A DNA stretch of 64,000 nucleotides, taken from assembly GCA_032871835.1 (NCBI GenBank), contig CM065300.1:113271088-113335087 (forward strand), in the 5' to 3' direction. The stretch is from Dipteronia dyeriana (lineage: Eukaryota > Streptophyta > Magnoliopsida > Sapindales > Sapindaceae). How positions within the stretch are numbered: position 1 is the stretch's first letter; every line of letters begins with the position of its first letter. Positions 11,201 to 22,842 of the stretch are shown piece by piece. Under the pieces are notes generated by a model that was not told where the DNA came from, made no database searches, and saw only the letters and a program-made list of their open reading frames with translations. The translations under genes and the position numbers were made by a program.

Positions 11201-13613
11201 TGTAGGGAAAAAATGGTTTAGAAACGCAACGGAAGCGTGTTAAAAATGAAATTAGGGTTTGCGTATAAATAAAAAAAATTTCCTTTATGCAACGAGAACC
11301 TTAACTCTTGATTAATTGACGTATATAAAAGTATCGTACATTTTTCTCGTGACAATTGAACAAGTGCCGAATTGATTCCGCAAGATCTTCTAATCCATTC
11401 ATGAACGTGAATCACCTTGGAGTGTGGGCTCCCTTTCTTTAAATTGTATACCTGAGGATGGAGACAAAGCAAAACTTTTTCTTTGTTAGTTACAAATATC
11501 CTCCAAGAGAAAAATCCAAGAACATCCGGTCACTTGTGAATCATCAATCAGTTTGATTAAAAATCGCGTGAACCTTGATTCAATGTTGTACACAAAACCC
11601 TTTTGATGTAAAGGATACTAGTGTACTATTGAAAACAAAAATGTTCTCTTTTTCTCTTTTCTCCTTGGCCGAATTCCATACACTTTTTCTATGAGTTGAT
11701 TGAATTTTGTCTAGAGCAAAAACTAATTTTTCTCCCTCAAAATTCTTTTTTGCTATACCAAATTCTCTTTTAAAAATTATCTAGGCATGGCCGAAATTTT
11801 CATCATAGAATTCTTAGGGCTGGCCCAAAGTCACACACATATATATAGGATCATAAATCCTTTCCTAAGAAGGATTTACTTGTTTGGCAAGAATCTTTTC
11901 CTTAGATGGATTTATTTGGTAGTTAAGAATCCTTATCTAAAAGGAAATCTAACTTCTTCATATATCCATATGGGCTGGCCAAATTTCTCATTGATATAGA
12001 TTAGGAGAGTTTATTCTTTTCCTAAGAAGGATTACTTGGTAATTAAGAATCCTTTTCTTTAGGTAAATTTACTTGGTGGTTAAGAATCCTTTTCAAAAAG
12101 GAATTCTATCCTAATACCAAGACTCCTAATCCAACTCAAAAGTGTATTTGTAACCATATTAAAGACTTCCTAATTTGATTAGATAAATAATTCCTTTTAT
12201 TTATCTACTTATCAAATATAGTATTTAACATTAACTATATTACCAACAATAGTATAGTTTTAGGAGACTATCTCCTATTAGGAAAAAGATTTTGACTTTT
12301 AATTAAACAATTAATTAATCAAAAAATTAATTAATTTCCTTTTAATTAAATAATTAAATAAAAAATAATATATTTAAGTTATTCTCAATAGCCATGTCGC
12401 CCATACCATATATAAGGGCCATATATTATTTTTCTTATTTTATTAAATCCATTGGACCTTAATAAAAAGTCCACATGTGAACTAGACCTATTCTTACAAA
12501 AAGAAACAAGTTCTCATGCCTTATTACAATTCTAAATGGACCACAAAATTGGTCAGGTAGAATATATCAAGTGATCCATGCAAGTTCGTGTGAATTGAGG
12601 ATCTTGGCAGGCTATCTAAATTTAAGCTCCAATAGACACAACCTAAACACAATTAACAAATGATTCATTTAGGTCCGATCTATTTAATTTTAGTTCATTC
12701 CACTAAAGAACTAAAATTGAACTCTTAAATAAAGATAGAATAAGTTGATGTTACTCAGTCATACCCTAGACAACCTTATTGGAGAAAGTGTATCCTCGTG
12801 AAGAATACCAGTAATCGCCAAAAGCTCATAGACCGCCTATAGCTCTCTAAGTTACCATATTTACTCATATGACCACATTTTGAACTTGGATATTTTGACT
12901 TGTCCTGAAGCCATGTTTCAATAGACTTTATTGAAAACTTAACGTTATGATTTAATATCCAATACCTCAAAACATCCATATGATGGTATTATACTCTCAT
13001 TCAATAAATGGAGCCACGATGTCCATATCTATAAATGAAGTCCTCTATCGATTAACAAATGAATACTGCCAAACTATCAAGGGTAGACTATGCTATATAA
13101 TCGTACTCATTGATAGCTCATATGATAACACTTGCAACCATAAGTCCATCATTTATCTCAGGATTGATATAGACTCTCCGATTGTCTTCAAATGAAAACT
13201 TTTATCCATTGACGGTTCTAGATAAAGTATTTCATTTTGATCCTATTCAATGCACCCAGTGCACTAGATTCTTTTGCCCAAAGACACCACACTTTGATGA
13301 TTTTAGACTCATCAAAACACATTTGATCCCACTCAAATGCTAGCAAAAGAATCTACAACTTTGACAAGATAAAGACGTCCAACCTTCTATCTTAAGTTGT
13401 GAATATTATTCAAGATATACCTCATACATATCTAGATGTATGAACAATTCTTCTTTTCTCATAGTCTTTTGACCTTATGATTATTTACTTTTGATAATTA
13501 TAATAATTAAACTATAAATGCTATAAGATTTGTTAAAATATAAATCACTTTATTCATATGAAAAGGTTGTTAATTACAATATTACACTCTTGCTATCGAG
13601 CATAATCCTAACA
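11201..13613 (-). mobile_element. Solo LTR, 2.4 kb, inserted in Tat element 1
   Basis: On the minus strand it begins TGTTAGGATTATGC and ends TTTTTTCCCTACA. Flanks are AATTG (11196-11200) and AGTTA (13614-13618), a 5-bp duplication with two transitions. The Tat coding sense stops at the left flank and resumes at the right flank in the block YVNGSSN, which proves insertion. No gag or pol sense is found inside. The family was not recognised. Confidence 0.7.
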
Positions 13614-14778
13614 AGTTATACGTTAATGGCTCTTCAAACACTCATGGCAGCGAGGCAGGGATCGTAGTATGCATTCCAGAAAGAGATGATGTCGAATGTG
13701 CCATGAGGTTTGACTTCAAAGCAACCAATAATCAAGCCGAGTATGATGCGCTACTATCTGGACTCAGAGTCTGCATAGCTCTCGGGGCAGATGAAGTCGA
13801 GATATTCAGTGATTCACAGGTAGTTGTCAACCAAGTCCTGGATGAATACCAAGCTAAGGATGAAGGCATGATAGCCTACCGTGACATTGCAAAACAGCTC
13901 CTTTAGAGATTCAAAGAATATAGGATTGCCCAGATCCCCAGGGAGGAGAATGAAAAGGCAGACACTTTGTCCAAACTAGCATCAACGACAACTAGAGGTG
14001 GGCATGGTTCGGTTCGGTTCAGTTTTGACCAAAACCATATTGAACCGATATATATTCGTTTTTTAAAAATGTGAATCGGTTTGAACCGTTTGAACTTAAA
14101 TACCGAACTGAACCGAACACCTTTATCTCGGTTCGGTTCAGTTCGGTTCAATTCGGTTTTGAGCCTAATGGGCTTTAAAGGTTTTTTAATATGTTTTAAT
14201 TTTTTTAAGTTTTTAAGTTGCATTTTTGGCATTTAGCCTTAAACTTTTTTAAGAAAGCATAATATGTAAAAATTAATTTAAGCAAAATACAATCCAATTT
14301 TGATTTCGAATCTAAAATTTCAATCATATTCGGTCTACATACTCAATCAAAATATAAAATCATCATAACTTCTATAAATATAAGTAAAAAAAATGTAGTA
14401 TATATATGTAGTCCAAAAATAAAATATCATTAACAAACAATTCATAATAAAATTGAACCTTACAAAATAATTAATTAAGACAATTCGGTTTATTCGGTTT
14501 GGTTCGGTTTTGTATGTCCAAAATCGAAACCGAACCGAATTCAATTCGGTTTTCAAATTTCAAATCTGTTTGAACCGAATTGAAACTATGAACCAAACCA
14601 AACACCCTTTTTCGGTTCCGTTCGGTTTCGTTCGGTTCAATTCGGTTTCGGTTTTTATGCCTACCCCTAGCGACAACCATAATTAGGCCAAAAACTATTC
14701 CGGTTGCACATCTCCTCAAATCGAGCACAACTGAACCGAAAAACTTAGAAATTTCAAAAATCAGAACACCGCAGACGG
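13614..14778 (+). pseudogene. Archaeal-type RNase H and linker of Tat element 1
   Basis: The reading continues after the solo LTR with LYVNGSSNTHGSEAGIV, then RFDFKATNNQAEYDALL and FSDSQVVVNQV. These match the second RNase H of Tat elements, with its Asp, Glu, Asp catalytic set. The first Asp (usually in VDGSSN) is Asn here. A hAT MITE (13993-14669) splits the following linker. The linker then resumes with PKTIPVAHLL. In the family this domain helps remove RNA from RNA-DNA hybrids. Confidence 0.65.
13993..14669. mobile_element. 677-bp hAT MITE in Tat element 1
   Basis: Ends TAGAGGTGGGCA (13993-14004) and TGCCTACCCCTA (14658-14669) are inverted repeats with mismatches. Flanks ACGACAAC (13985-13992) and GCGACAAC (14670-14677) form an 8-bp duplication with one difference. 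Both subterminal regions are packed with GGTTCGGTTC words in inverted orientation. There is no coding content. Termini resemble those of the MITE at 3428-4244, but the subterminal repeats differ. Confidence 0.85.
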
Positions 14779-15998
14779 TTGGATGACTCAGCTGAAAATG
14801 TTCCTAGAAGAAGGCATAAGCAAAACGTATCAGGTATCGATCAGCAAGTTACACATTGGTTGGAGAAGAATTATACAGAAGGGGGTATTCCCGAACACTC
14901 AAAAGATGTGTATCAGAGGAAGATGCATATCGGATATTACAGGAAATCTATCGAGGAGTTTGCGGAAACAACACTGGGGGTAAAAATTTAGCACACAAGG
15001 TACTCAGGCAAGGTTATTATTGGCCTACTATATTCTCATATGCACAACGATATTCAGAGAGTTGCAGTACTTGCCAAAGGATTGCTAATGATATCCGACA
15101 ACCCCTCGAATAGCTCAGAAACCTCACATCCCTATGGCCATTCACCATGTGGGGTCTGGATTTAATCAGCCCAATGCTAGCTGGGACAGGGGGTGGAGCG
15201 AAATATGCCATAGTAGCCGTTGACTATTTCACGAAGTGGGCAGAAGCTGAAGCATTGGTGTATATCACATAAGCAAACACCACAAATTTCATGAAAAAGA
15301 ATATACTTTATATGTTTGGAGTCCCAAACACTATAATCACTGACAATGGCACCCAGTTCGATAACCTGAAATTCAGACAGCTGTGCAAAGAGTACTGGAT
15401 TGCTAATTACTATGCCACACCTGCCCACCCTCAAACAAATGGGTAGGTTGAAACAGTGAACAAAATCATCAAGCACACAATCAAAGCAAAGCTAGATGCC
15501 AAGAAAGGAATCTGGGTTGAAAAGATTCCTAAAATATTATGGGCATATCGGACAACAGCAAGAACGTCAACAGGAGAGACTCCATTCACTTTAGCGTTTG
15601 AAACAGAAGCTGTTATCCCCATAGAAACGTCATATGCATCACCCCAGGTCAGGCTATATGATGAAGGACAAAATGTTGATATGCTATTACAAAGTCTAGA
15701 TGAGCTAGAAGAGAAAAGAGAGAAGTCTCGAATACAAAATATGGCATATCAGCAAATAGTAGCCTGCCACTACAACTTTCATGTTCGGGTCAGGAAATTC
15801 CAACTAGGAGACCTGGTACTCAGGAAGGTGTCATTGAACACAAAAAATAAAGCTGCAGGTTCCCTGGCTGATAAGTGGGAATACCCGTACAAAGTCGAAG
15901 GAATAGCTGGACATGGAGCATATTGGATTGCAGGACCTAATGGAGGGGTTTTACCCCGACCATGCAATGCCCAATATCTGAAGATTTTCTATCCTTAA
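14779..15998 (+). pseudogene. Integrase of Tat element 1
   Basis: The zinc-binding part ends in CSTCQR (about 15064-15081). The core keeps all three catalytic acidic residues: WGLDL (about 15150), ITDNGTQFD (about 15340) and VETVNK (about 15449). C-terminal blocks GDLVLRKV and KWEYPYKVEGI lead to a stop after KIFYP at 15998. Only three in-frame stops break the frame (near 15111, 15270 and 15445). The last sits in HPQTNG-VE, where the family has Gln. Integrase inserts the cDNA into the host chromosome. Confidence 0.8.
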
Positions 15999-16519
15999 AT
16001 TATTTGTTGTTCTTTTTTTTAGTCAGGACAATTTTAGTTAAGTCAGATATTAGCTGTGGATTTAAATCTTTGTTGATTTTGCAGTTATAAATAAAAATCA
16101 AACTTGGGATTTCTGAAAGATAAAGCATATGATAATAAGAACATATGGAAGACAAGCATGATAATAAGAACATGCAAATAGAATACTCGAACCGTTGATT
16201 CCCGAATGGGCGGAGAAGCTCGAAGGAGCATGCCAGCTGAGCAAGGTCAATTGACCTTAGCAAAGGCAAACCCGATGCACCAGATTCTAGAGAAAGGCTC
16301 GGGATGCTACCGGAAAAAATTCGGTTGAAATGCGTACCTATGTTAAGCGATTCAAAAAGCTTAACGATTCGGCAAACCTTTACGCATAAAAACTGGGGAG
16401 ACATCCTCTGTAATGCGTAAGGACTCGAACATATGATCATGGTGAGCCTTGATGTAATATTTCAGTAGCAACCGTGAATGAAACACAAGTATAAACCTAC
16501 TTGCCTGTTTTAAGATGAC
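15999..16519. other. Spacer downstream of Tat integrase, no gene
   Basis: AT-rich and interrupted by stops in all frames. It forms the first part of the long non-coding spacer typical of Tat elements between integrase and the antisense ORF. Confidence 0.45.
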
Positions 16520-16865
16520 TCGGTTAATAATACTAGCCAGTTAAATAAGATACTTGGCGTTAAAATATTATTCGGGGAACGAAACCAGTTTAATAAGATA
16601 CTCGGTGAAGTTACCTGATCATCAGAAATAACCAGTTTAATAAGATACTTGGCATAAATTTCAAATAGCCAGTTTAATAAGATACTTGACGTTAAAAATT
16701 ATTTGGGTGACAACCGGTTTAATAAGATACTCGGTGAGGATTACCCGAACATCAGAGATAACCAATTTAATAAGATTCTTGGCATAAACTGCGATAGCCA
16801 GTTAATAAGATACTTGGCAACAATAGAATAAAGTTAAAGAAGATACTCGGTGAAATTCCTGGAGC
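16520..16865. repeat. Eight-copy degenerate tandem repeat in Tat spacer
   Basis: The word CCAGTTTAATAAGATACTYG recurs about every 35-50 bp, starting near 16536, 16583, 16630, 16667, 16712, 16760, 16797 and 16831. Copies alternate between ...ACTCGGTGA and ...ACTTGGCRT endings, so the ancestral unit may have been a dimer. Confidence 0.8.
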
Positions 16866-17239
16866 AATGAACCAAATCAAAACCACTTAGTTTTCAGAAA
16901 AAATCTAAATTGGGATTTTATTAAATTCTTTACAAAGAATTGTTACAAAACAATTATTACAAAGAATTCTTTACAAAAGAATTGTTACAAAGAATCTCCA
17001 CAAAAAATTTATGAAAATTCTACAAAAATCAAGGTTGTGGAGGATTTTGAACTCTTGCCAATGCTCGGGTCGGGCACCGTTTCATATTCACGAAGCAGAC
17101 TTTAATTTGAAGGCCAAGCAATCTTGTTGGCCGAATCATCTATCTACTTGCTGTAATCTTCTCTTTAGATAGGTCCTACATCGGGTACCACACCCTCCAC
17201 GACCGACTCCTGACTGGCGTAAAAAGTTGAGAGGGAGTG
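16866..17239. other. Spacer with short ACAAAGAATTG repeats
   Basis: Several imperfect copies of ACAAAGAATTGTTACAAA lie between 16930 and 17010. The remainder may include the C-terminal end of the antisense ORF but is too broken to read with confidence. Confidence 0.4.
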
Positions 17240-17889
17240 GTCGGATGGAACCTCCAAATGCATGGGATGGGGCTCTTTACCTCGGCTACGGTAGTAAGCT
17301 CTCCACTACTTCATCTAAGTCCGAAGAGATTCCAAGGACCGATCCACGTGATTTTTGATCGACAACTCCCAGTTTGTTCGGGCTTTCTCAATTGCCTGAT
17401 TCTTAACTTTGAAGAACTCGCCAGCTGAAACTAGCCCTAGCTGAAACTCCCAAAGGAGAAGGGCATCATAGGGAGGGGATCTTTTGAAACGATCTACCCC
17501 TTACACTTCGAGTTCCAGCCTGGCCTTCTTGGATAGGGACTCGACCGTCAGAGCCTGGCATTCCAAGTCTTTGATCTTCTGCTCATACGCCGACTTAGAC
17601 TGATCCACTTCCTGTTCGGCTTTAAGCATTGATTCTTGGGCAGAGAATAACAAATTTTGAAGTGAAGTTGCCTTTTCCTCTGCCAAAGAAGCTTTCTCCT
17701 CGGCCTCAACCTGTTTCACCAAACAGTGGTCGGTAAACACTTGGGCACTACCGACTTCTTTCTGATAAGCCGATTCGATTCGATCCGAGCATGGCTATCT
17801 TCACTCTCTTTCAGTTGAGCTTCCAGACGCCTTATTTGATCAGCTTGATGTTGCTGCCTCTGAACCAGCTTAGTGAATTCGGCCACCAT
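17240..17889 (-). pseudogene. Antisense coiled-coil ORF of Tat element 1
   Basis: Minus-strand reading starts at 17889 right after a splice acceptor (CCTTGCAG) with MVAEFTKLVQRQQHQADQIR. It continues through RRLEAQLKESEDSHARIE and, after one frameshift near 17745, KQVEAEEKASLAEEKATS and EQKIKDLECQALTVESLSKK. The heptad-like spacing of Leu with many Glu, Lys and Gln residues predicts a coiled coil. Tat/Retand elements are known to carry an extra ORF of unknown function on the opposite strand at this place. The upstream exon is lost at the junction with the copia LTR. Confidence 0.65.
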
Positions 17890-17895
17890 CTGCAA

Positions 17896-18062
17896 GGAAG
17901 TGTTATTTAATTACCGCACTTTACAGTTGATTTTGTATGTTTGTTTATTGGGTGAATTTTTAATGTTTACAAATCAAGAAAAAATAGCAATTAACTTCAT
18001 TAAAACCTATTCACCCCTCTCTAGGTTGTTAGTTGTTAGACACAGGCTTAAATTTATTTTCA
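17896..18062 (+). repeat. Truncated 5' LTR end of copia element 1, followed by primer-binding site
   Basis: It matches 22652-22817 closely, including TATTCACCCC and CTCTAGGTTGTTAG. It ends TTATTTTCA at 18062. The primer-binding site TGGTGTTAGAGC (18065-18076) is a slightly decayed complement of initiator tRNA-Met, the usual copia primer. Confidence 0.75.
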
Positions 18063-18179
18063 ACTGGTGTTAGAGCGGGTTCTTAGGCATAACTATGTGA
18101 TCCAAGCTCTTGTTTGTGTGTCTGGCATTTGTTTGTATTTTGATTGTTGCACTCATATGCATTCATATAACCCAAAACA

Positions 18180-19320
18180 CTATAAGTGATTTTGATAGGC
18201 TAGAGGTTGTGTTGATCTCTGAACCACCATTGCTCATCGAGGATAACTACTCCTCTTGGAAATGAAGGATGGAAGTCTATCTGATGGACATGGATAAGCA
18301 TGTGTGGATGTGTGTGAAAAAGGAATACACACCTCCCACAGAGACACCAAAGAATAGAGTTTATATGCCTAAGCCCAAGTCCAAGAGGACTAATGACGAA
18401 CTCGAGTTGTAGAATGGAACTCAAAGGGCATCCGTGACTTATCTTGCGTAGTGGATGAGAGTCAGCCAAGCTCATCCAAACCACTTAGATGTTCGAGAAG
18501 CTTGGGAGATTCTAAGAATCACCCATGAAGGTACCGTGAAAAAAGAATATAAGAATTTGGGTACCTTGAAGATAGAGCTTAAATGTTATGATTGTGGCGA
18601 CTATAGGCACATCTCCAAGGATTGTAGAAACTTGAAGAGCAAGAGTCGAAGATACGAATCAAAGGCCTACTCTTGTAGTGAAATTAAAGAAAGCTCTTCA
18701 TGTTACAAGAGATTATAAAGGAAATATATAAAGTGAAGAAGCTAGTTTGAATGATGATTGTCATAAGAGCACAAGTGGTTGGTGACAACTTAAAAGTGAC
18801 CACAAGACACCTATTACTTAATGTATACAGTGAAGAAGCTAGTTTGAATGATGATTGTCATAAGAGCACAAGTGGTAGAAGCTTCAATGAAGAAAGTTCA
18901 TGTTCCAAAACTTGAGTGATGAATGGTTGAATTATAAAGACTTCATTAAAAGTCTTCAAAGGTCCTTGAAGAAGAAAAATGAAGAAATCAAGAAGTTGAA
19001 GAAGGAAAACCTTCAACTAAGGACCAAGTTAAATGACTCCTTATAGACAGACGTGATTGTTGTGTCCGAGTATAAGAAAGAGATTGAAGATTGGCACCAA
19101 AGGATGAAAGCAATGAAAGATGAACTTACAAACAAAGATAATTCTTTAAAGATTATCAAGGATAGAGAGATGAGGAGCCTTGAAGAATTGAAAAAGGCCA
19201 AGGTTATGCAACCTTAAGCTCAAGGCAAGGGAAAAGCTTTATCCAAGCAATCTTCAACTCAAGGAAAATCCACACAAGCCTTGATAACTCAACCAAAGCC
19301 TAGGTAATCCAAGAAGAAAG
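18180..19320 (+). pseudogene. Gag remnant of copia element 1
   Basis: Readable blocks are EPPLLIEDNYSSWK, MEVYLMDMDKHVWM, REAWEILRITHEGT and a CX2CX4HX4C knuckle, CYDCGDYRHISKDC (about 18586-18627). A charged, helix-rich region follows (KSLKKKNEEIKKLKKENL, DELTNKDNSLKIIK), typical of the long Sirevirus gag. The first Trp-Lys block is followed by TGA where Trp is usual. Several other stops occur. Gag packages the RNA; this copy is dead. Confidence 0.65.
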
Positions 19321-21033
19321 AATAATCCCTTGAGAAGTCAATCACCTCCTACAACAAGCCATCAACGAGGAAATGAGGTGACCATAAGAAACATGGTCAA
19401 CCATGAGGGCATGATCAACTGGCTCAACCACGTCTACAAGCTAGACCACAAAGATGCCACCAATTAGCTAAAGTTCCAAGAAGAATCCAACCTGTGCATC
19501 ATCAAAGACAACCTCATCAACATGGCAATGCCTCGATGAGATCATAATGCAATAGTATAAACTCTTACTTTGTACCTACCTATCATTTTTATGGTATGAT
19601 TGGTCACTTAAGAGGTGTAGGTTAGAAAGCATGAAGGAAAAACAAATGAAAATTAGGGCAAGTTTGCATGAACCTCGGGATCCTATAAACATTTATATGA
19701 CCACTAGAAATAAAAAGTGGAACTTAGGTAGGTTAGAAAGAATGAACCCGCTTGCCATATTATCCATATGTCACCCATAGATGCAATTAGGTCATTTGGA
19801 CTTGATAGGTCTATAAGGTCTCATGCCTACCATTGATTTGGTTGGAATTGACCCCATTTGAGGAGCTTAAGCAAAGAGAGTAAACTTGCATGATTTGCTA
19901 TATGCAAAAAGTTGATTTATTTTATGCTCTTTTGATAATTGTTTGAGATTCTTGGTTGTATAAATATGCTTATATGCTTTTTTTTATTAAGAGTGCACCA
20001 TTGCTTTGTTTGTAATCCATGTCATATTTATGTTCAAACATGCATTTTGGACTAAGAGAATTAATTAGGTAATACATTTGAATGACCTATAATTTATCTC
20101 CACGACATGTGAACTTGCTTATTATGTCATGCTTTAAAATGATATCCATGAAATGATTTTGATTGCATTAATGCAAATGTGTTTGAGTGCAAATGAGAAC
20201 ACTAATCGATAAGGATTTTATATTCAAATTAGTTTTATCTCTCTTCCTAATGGTTAAACAAGACTCCTATCATACGGATAATTATCCGGAAAAATCTAAT
20301 AGGATCTCTAGATCCAATGTCTTGATTTGCCTTTAAGGATAGATATAGTTGTTTTTGTATTCAAATCCTTTTGAAAACTATATCATGTTTGCTTATGACA
20401 AAAAGGTACACATTAGTTTGAATTCCTTTGGAAACCATTTTGATGTTTGCTTTGACAAATACCATTGTTTGAACTTAAATGTTATATGTCTTGCATGCAA
20501 AGCAATAATTTCACACATTTTTTTAAAGTAAAACTTCTTGAATCTCTCTCAATTTCTTATGCTACATAAAGTTTGTTTTTATGATTATGCATCATATTTT
20601 TACTAATAGCTCTCTTCGCTAAAGCAACCCAATAGGAGGAGCTCATTTACCTATCTCATGACAAAAAGAGGGAGAAGTCTTGAAAAATATAGGGGAAGCA
20701 TTGTTTATGCTTTGGGGGAGAAACAATGAGAGAGAGAGTAACCTACTTAGGGAGAGGATTGCATTGCACTACATTATATTGATTATATTGTCTTTTTAAT
20801 GCAAATGACTATTTTATTTTGAACACCTCACTTGCATTTGTTCTTGGAAAGTGCTTTATTAGCTATTGTGTGTAGGTACTATGATCCACGAAGAAATTGA
20901 ATACCTTGAAGACTTAGATCTTAGGTTTCTTTTATTGTAACGTAGAATACACTCTGTCGACCAATAATTTTGTTTTTATTTGTGAGGAATGTTTGAGTGG
21001 AGATTTTGTCATGAAATAGCTAAAGAGGTAGAT
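19321..21033 (+). other. 3' internal region of copia element 1 with polypurine tract
   Basis: After a decayed second knuckle (NSYFVPTYHFYGMIGHLRG, about 19558-19614) coding sense fades. From about 19840 the DNA is co-linear with the 3' region of copia element D (minus strand 50625 to 49417), for example at GAGCTTAAGC and TTCAAACATGCAT. It ends with TTTTGTCATGAAATAGC and a purine tract AAAGAGGTAGAT (21022-21033) directly before the LTR. Earlier G-rich runs near 20660-20720 may be secondary polypurine tracts, a known Sirevirus trait. Confidence 0.6.
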
Positions 21034-22817
21034 TGTAAGGACCTCAATTTATGACTGGCTTATTTCATGACAAACCTTATTGAGGATGTTTGTGTAACAG
21101 GTAGCATAGGTTCTCCAAGTGTGGTTTTCTCGAAGACACGCTTTCGGTCATTTCATGAACTTCAAGAGGTAGTTCACTTGTGCTTAATTCTCTTTTAAGA
21201 GGTTTTAGATGCACACACTCACATCTCATGCATTTGTATTGACATACATTTGTTGTTGCACACACACACTCACTCACTCACTTATATATATATTTCAGTC
21301 GTTACACATTTGTAATCACTTGCACCTTATTCTTATTCTTATGTGTGGTGTAATTTGTTTCCCGATGTCTGGTTGGAAACGTCCACGCGTGCACGATGGT
21401 GTGCTTATCTTAAGGCGATGAAAGACCTTCATAGTCATTGTTGTGCAGGTGTGGTACGTGGGTCTCTTACCCGCCCAGTATCCATGCACTGTGCTATCTT
21501 TACGTGCTCACTACTGTTAAGTGCGAGGGTGAGTGCGCTGGTGAGTGTGAGGGGCTGCCACCTGCACATTGCGCTAATTTTGCATCCTTACTGATGTGGC
21601 ACCGTTGTTGGTGCGCTGCGAGTTATCATAGTTGTGTGTGTCCAGTGGGTCACCATTGTTGCACCGTTGCAAGTGTACTGTGTGCTATCACAGCGGTGCC
21701 TTAAGGTGCACGGGTGAGTTCGCAGATCTTCCACCTGTGTGCTGGTCGTTCTAGAGGTAATTTTGTCTTTTCTTACGACTCATTTTCCCATTTATAAAAA
21801 CCCCTCTTTCTCTTCTTCTTCCCTAACTCTTCTGTATCTTTAGAAACCCTAGAGAGAAAAAGAGAGTCTTGTGAGAGAAAACTTCCTTGAGCTTCATTAT
21901 CTCTCCACACCCAAAACCTCATCTCCATCTTGCATCATTCAATATCATTTGAGCAAGGGACTTCTTAGTTTTATGACTAGGTAAATAAGAACTTCATTGA
22001 ATATCATTTATTGTTCTTCTTACTCTAGATTAACTATTTATTGCTTGATTAAATATCTAGACTATACTTTATTGCATATATTTATGAGTCTTAATAATAT
22101 GATTGAGTTTGTTTATTGATAGCTTCCTTGTTGATTAGGACCTGTTGATTGTATTTGTTAATTGCATTTACTGTCCTTGCCATGATTAATGACACCTTGT
22201 GATGAAATGGCTTTGTTTGATAACTAGATTTTAAACTTGCATATCTATATCTAGTTAGGTCTTTATGAGCATTCATATAGACTTTGATATCTAGGATTTG
22301 TACTTAATTGACATCTTTAAATCTCTAGATAAGCAATTAGTATTACCTAGTATTAATTTCTTTTATAATATTTTCATATAGTCCCATAGGTTGTTGATAT
22401 CTTCTTTTAGAGTTAAGTCTTATGACTACAAGGTGTAGTGCACAAGGAAGTGACTTGCAACCAAGGTGTGGTTGGCAAGTATTGATCAAGAATCACTATA
22501 AAGTCCCGTTGGGTAGTAGTGTTGGGTTAGTGACTGAGAATGGTGTGAATAGAGGTCAACATAGGTTGTAAACATCATTACAATAGTGAATTTGAGTATC
22601 TAGGTGGCTAAGAGATTAGCCCGTGGTTTTTCCCTTGCTGAAGGGTTTTCACATAAAAATCAAGTGTTATTTATTTTCTACACTTTACACTTAATTTGTA
22701 TGTTTGTTTATGGGGTGAATTTTTAATATTGACTAATCAAGAAAAATTTATAATTAAGTTGTTTAAAAACTATTCACCCCCTCTAGGTTGTTAGACATAC
22801 GCTTAAATTTATTTTTT
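21034..22817 (+). repeat. 3' LTR of copia element 1
   Basis: It starts TGTAAGGACC immediately after the polypurine tract. It contains a GC-rich block (21370-21740) just upstream of a TATA box (TATAAAAA, 21792-21799), a leader-like U5, and the shared motif TATTCACCCCCTCTAGGTT (22769-22787). The terminal CA has decayed. Length is about 1.78 kb. Minus-strand coding sense across this stretch was not found. Confidence 0.75.
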
Positions 22818-22842
22818 AAAAAAATTCTTAATATTATTTGTC

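Larger units (their letters stand above)
6351..17889 (+). mobile_element. Tat-lineage Ty3 LTR retrotransposon 1 (3' end missing)
   Basis: Order on the plus strand: 5' LTR, leader, gag, protease, RT, RNase H, archaeal-type RNase H, integrase, tandem-repeat spacer, antisense ORF. The extra RNase H and the antisense ORF between integrase and 3' LTR are hallmarks of the plant Tat/Retand group. Many in-frame stops mark it as dead. It carries a solo LTR (11201-13613) and a hAT MITE (13993-14669). The 3' LTR is absent, because the element ends abruptly against a truncated copia LTR near 17893. The left boundary is uncertain by about 20 bp (TG at 6333 or 6351). Confidence 0.8.
17896..22817 (+). mobile_element. 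Sirevirus-like copia element 1, pol-less and 5'-truncated
   Basis: The right-hand LTR (21034-22817) and the last 167 bp of a left-hand LTR (17896-18062) share the same 3' sequence. Between them are a gag-like remnant, a coiled-coil region, a second degenerate zinc-knuckle region, then non-coding DNA to the polypurine tract. No integrase core or RT is present. The left LTR lacks its 5' part where it meets Tat element 1, so a deletion removed the Tat 3' end and the copia 5' end together. Confidence 0.75.
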
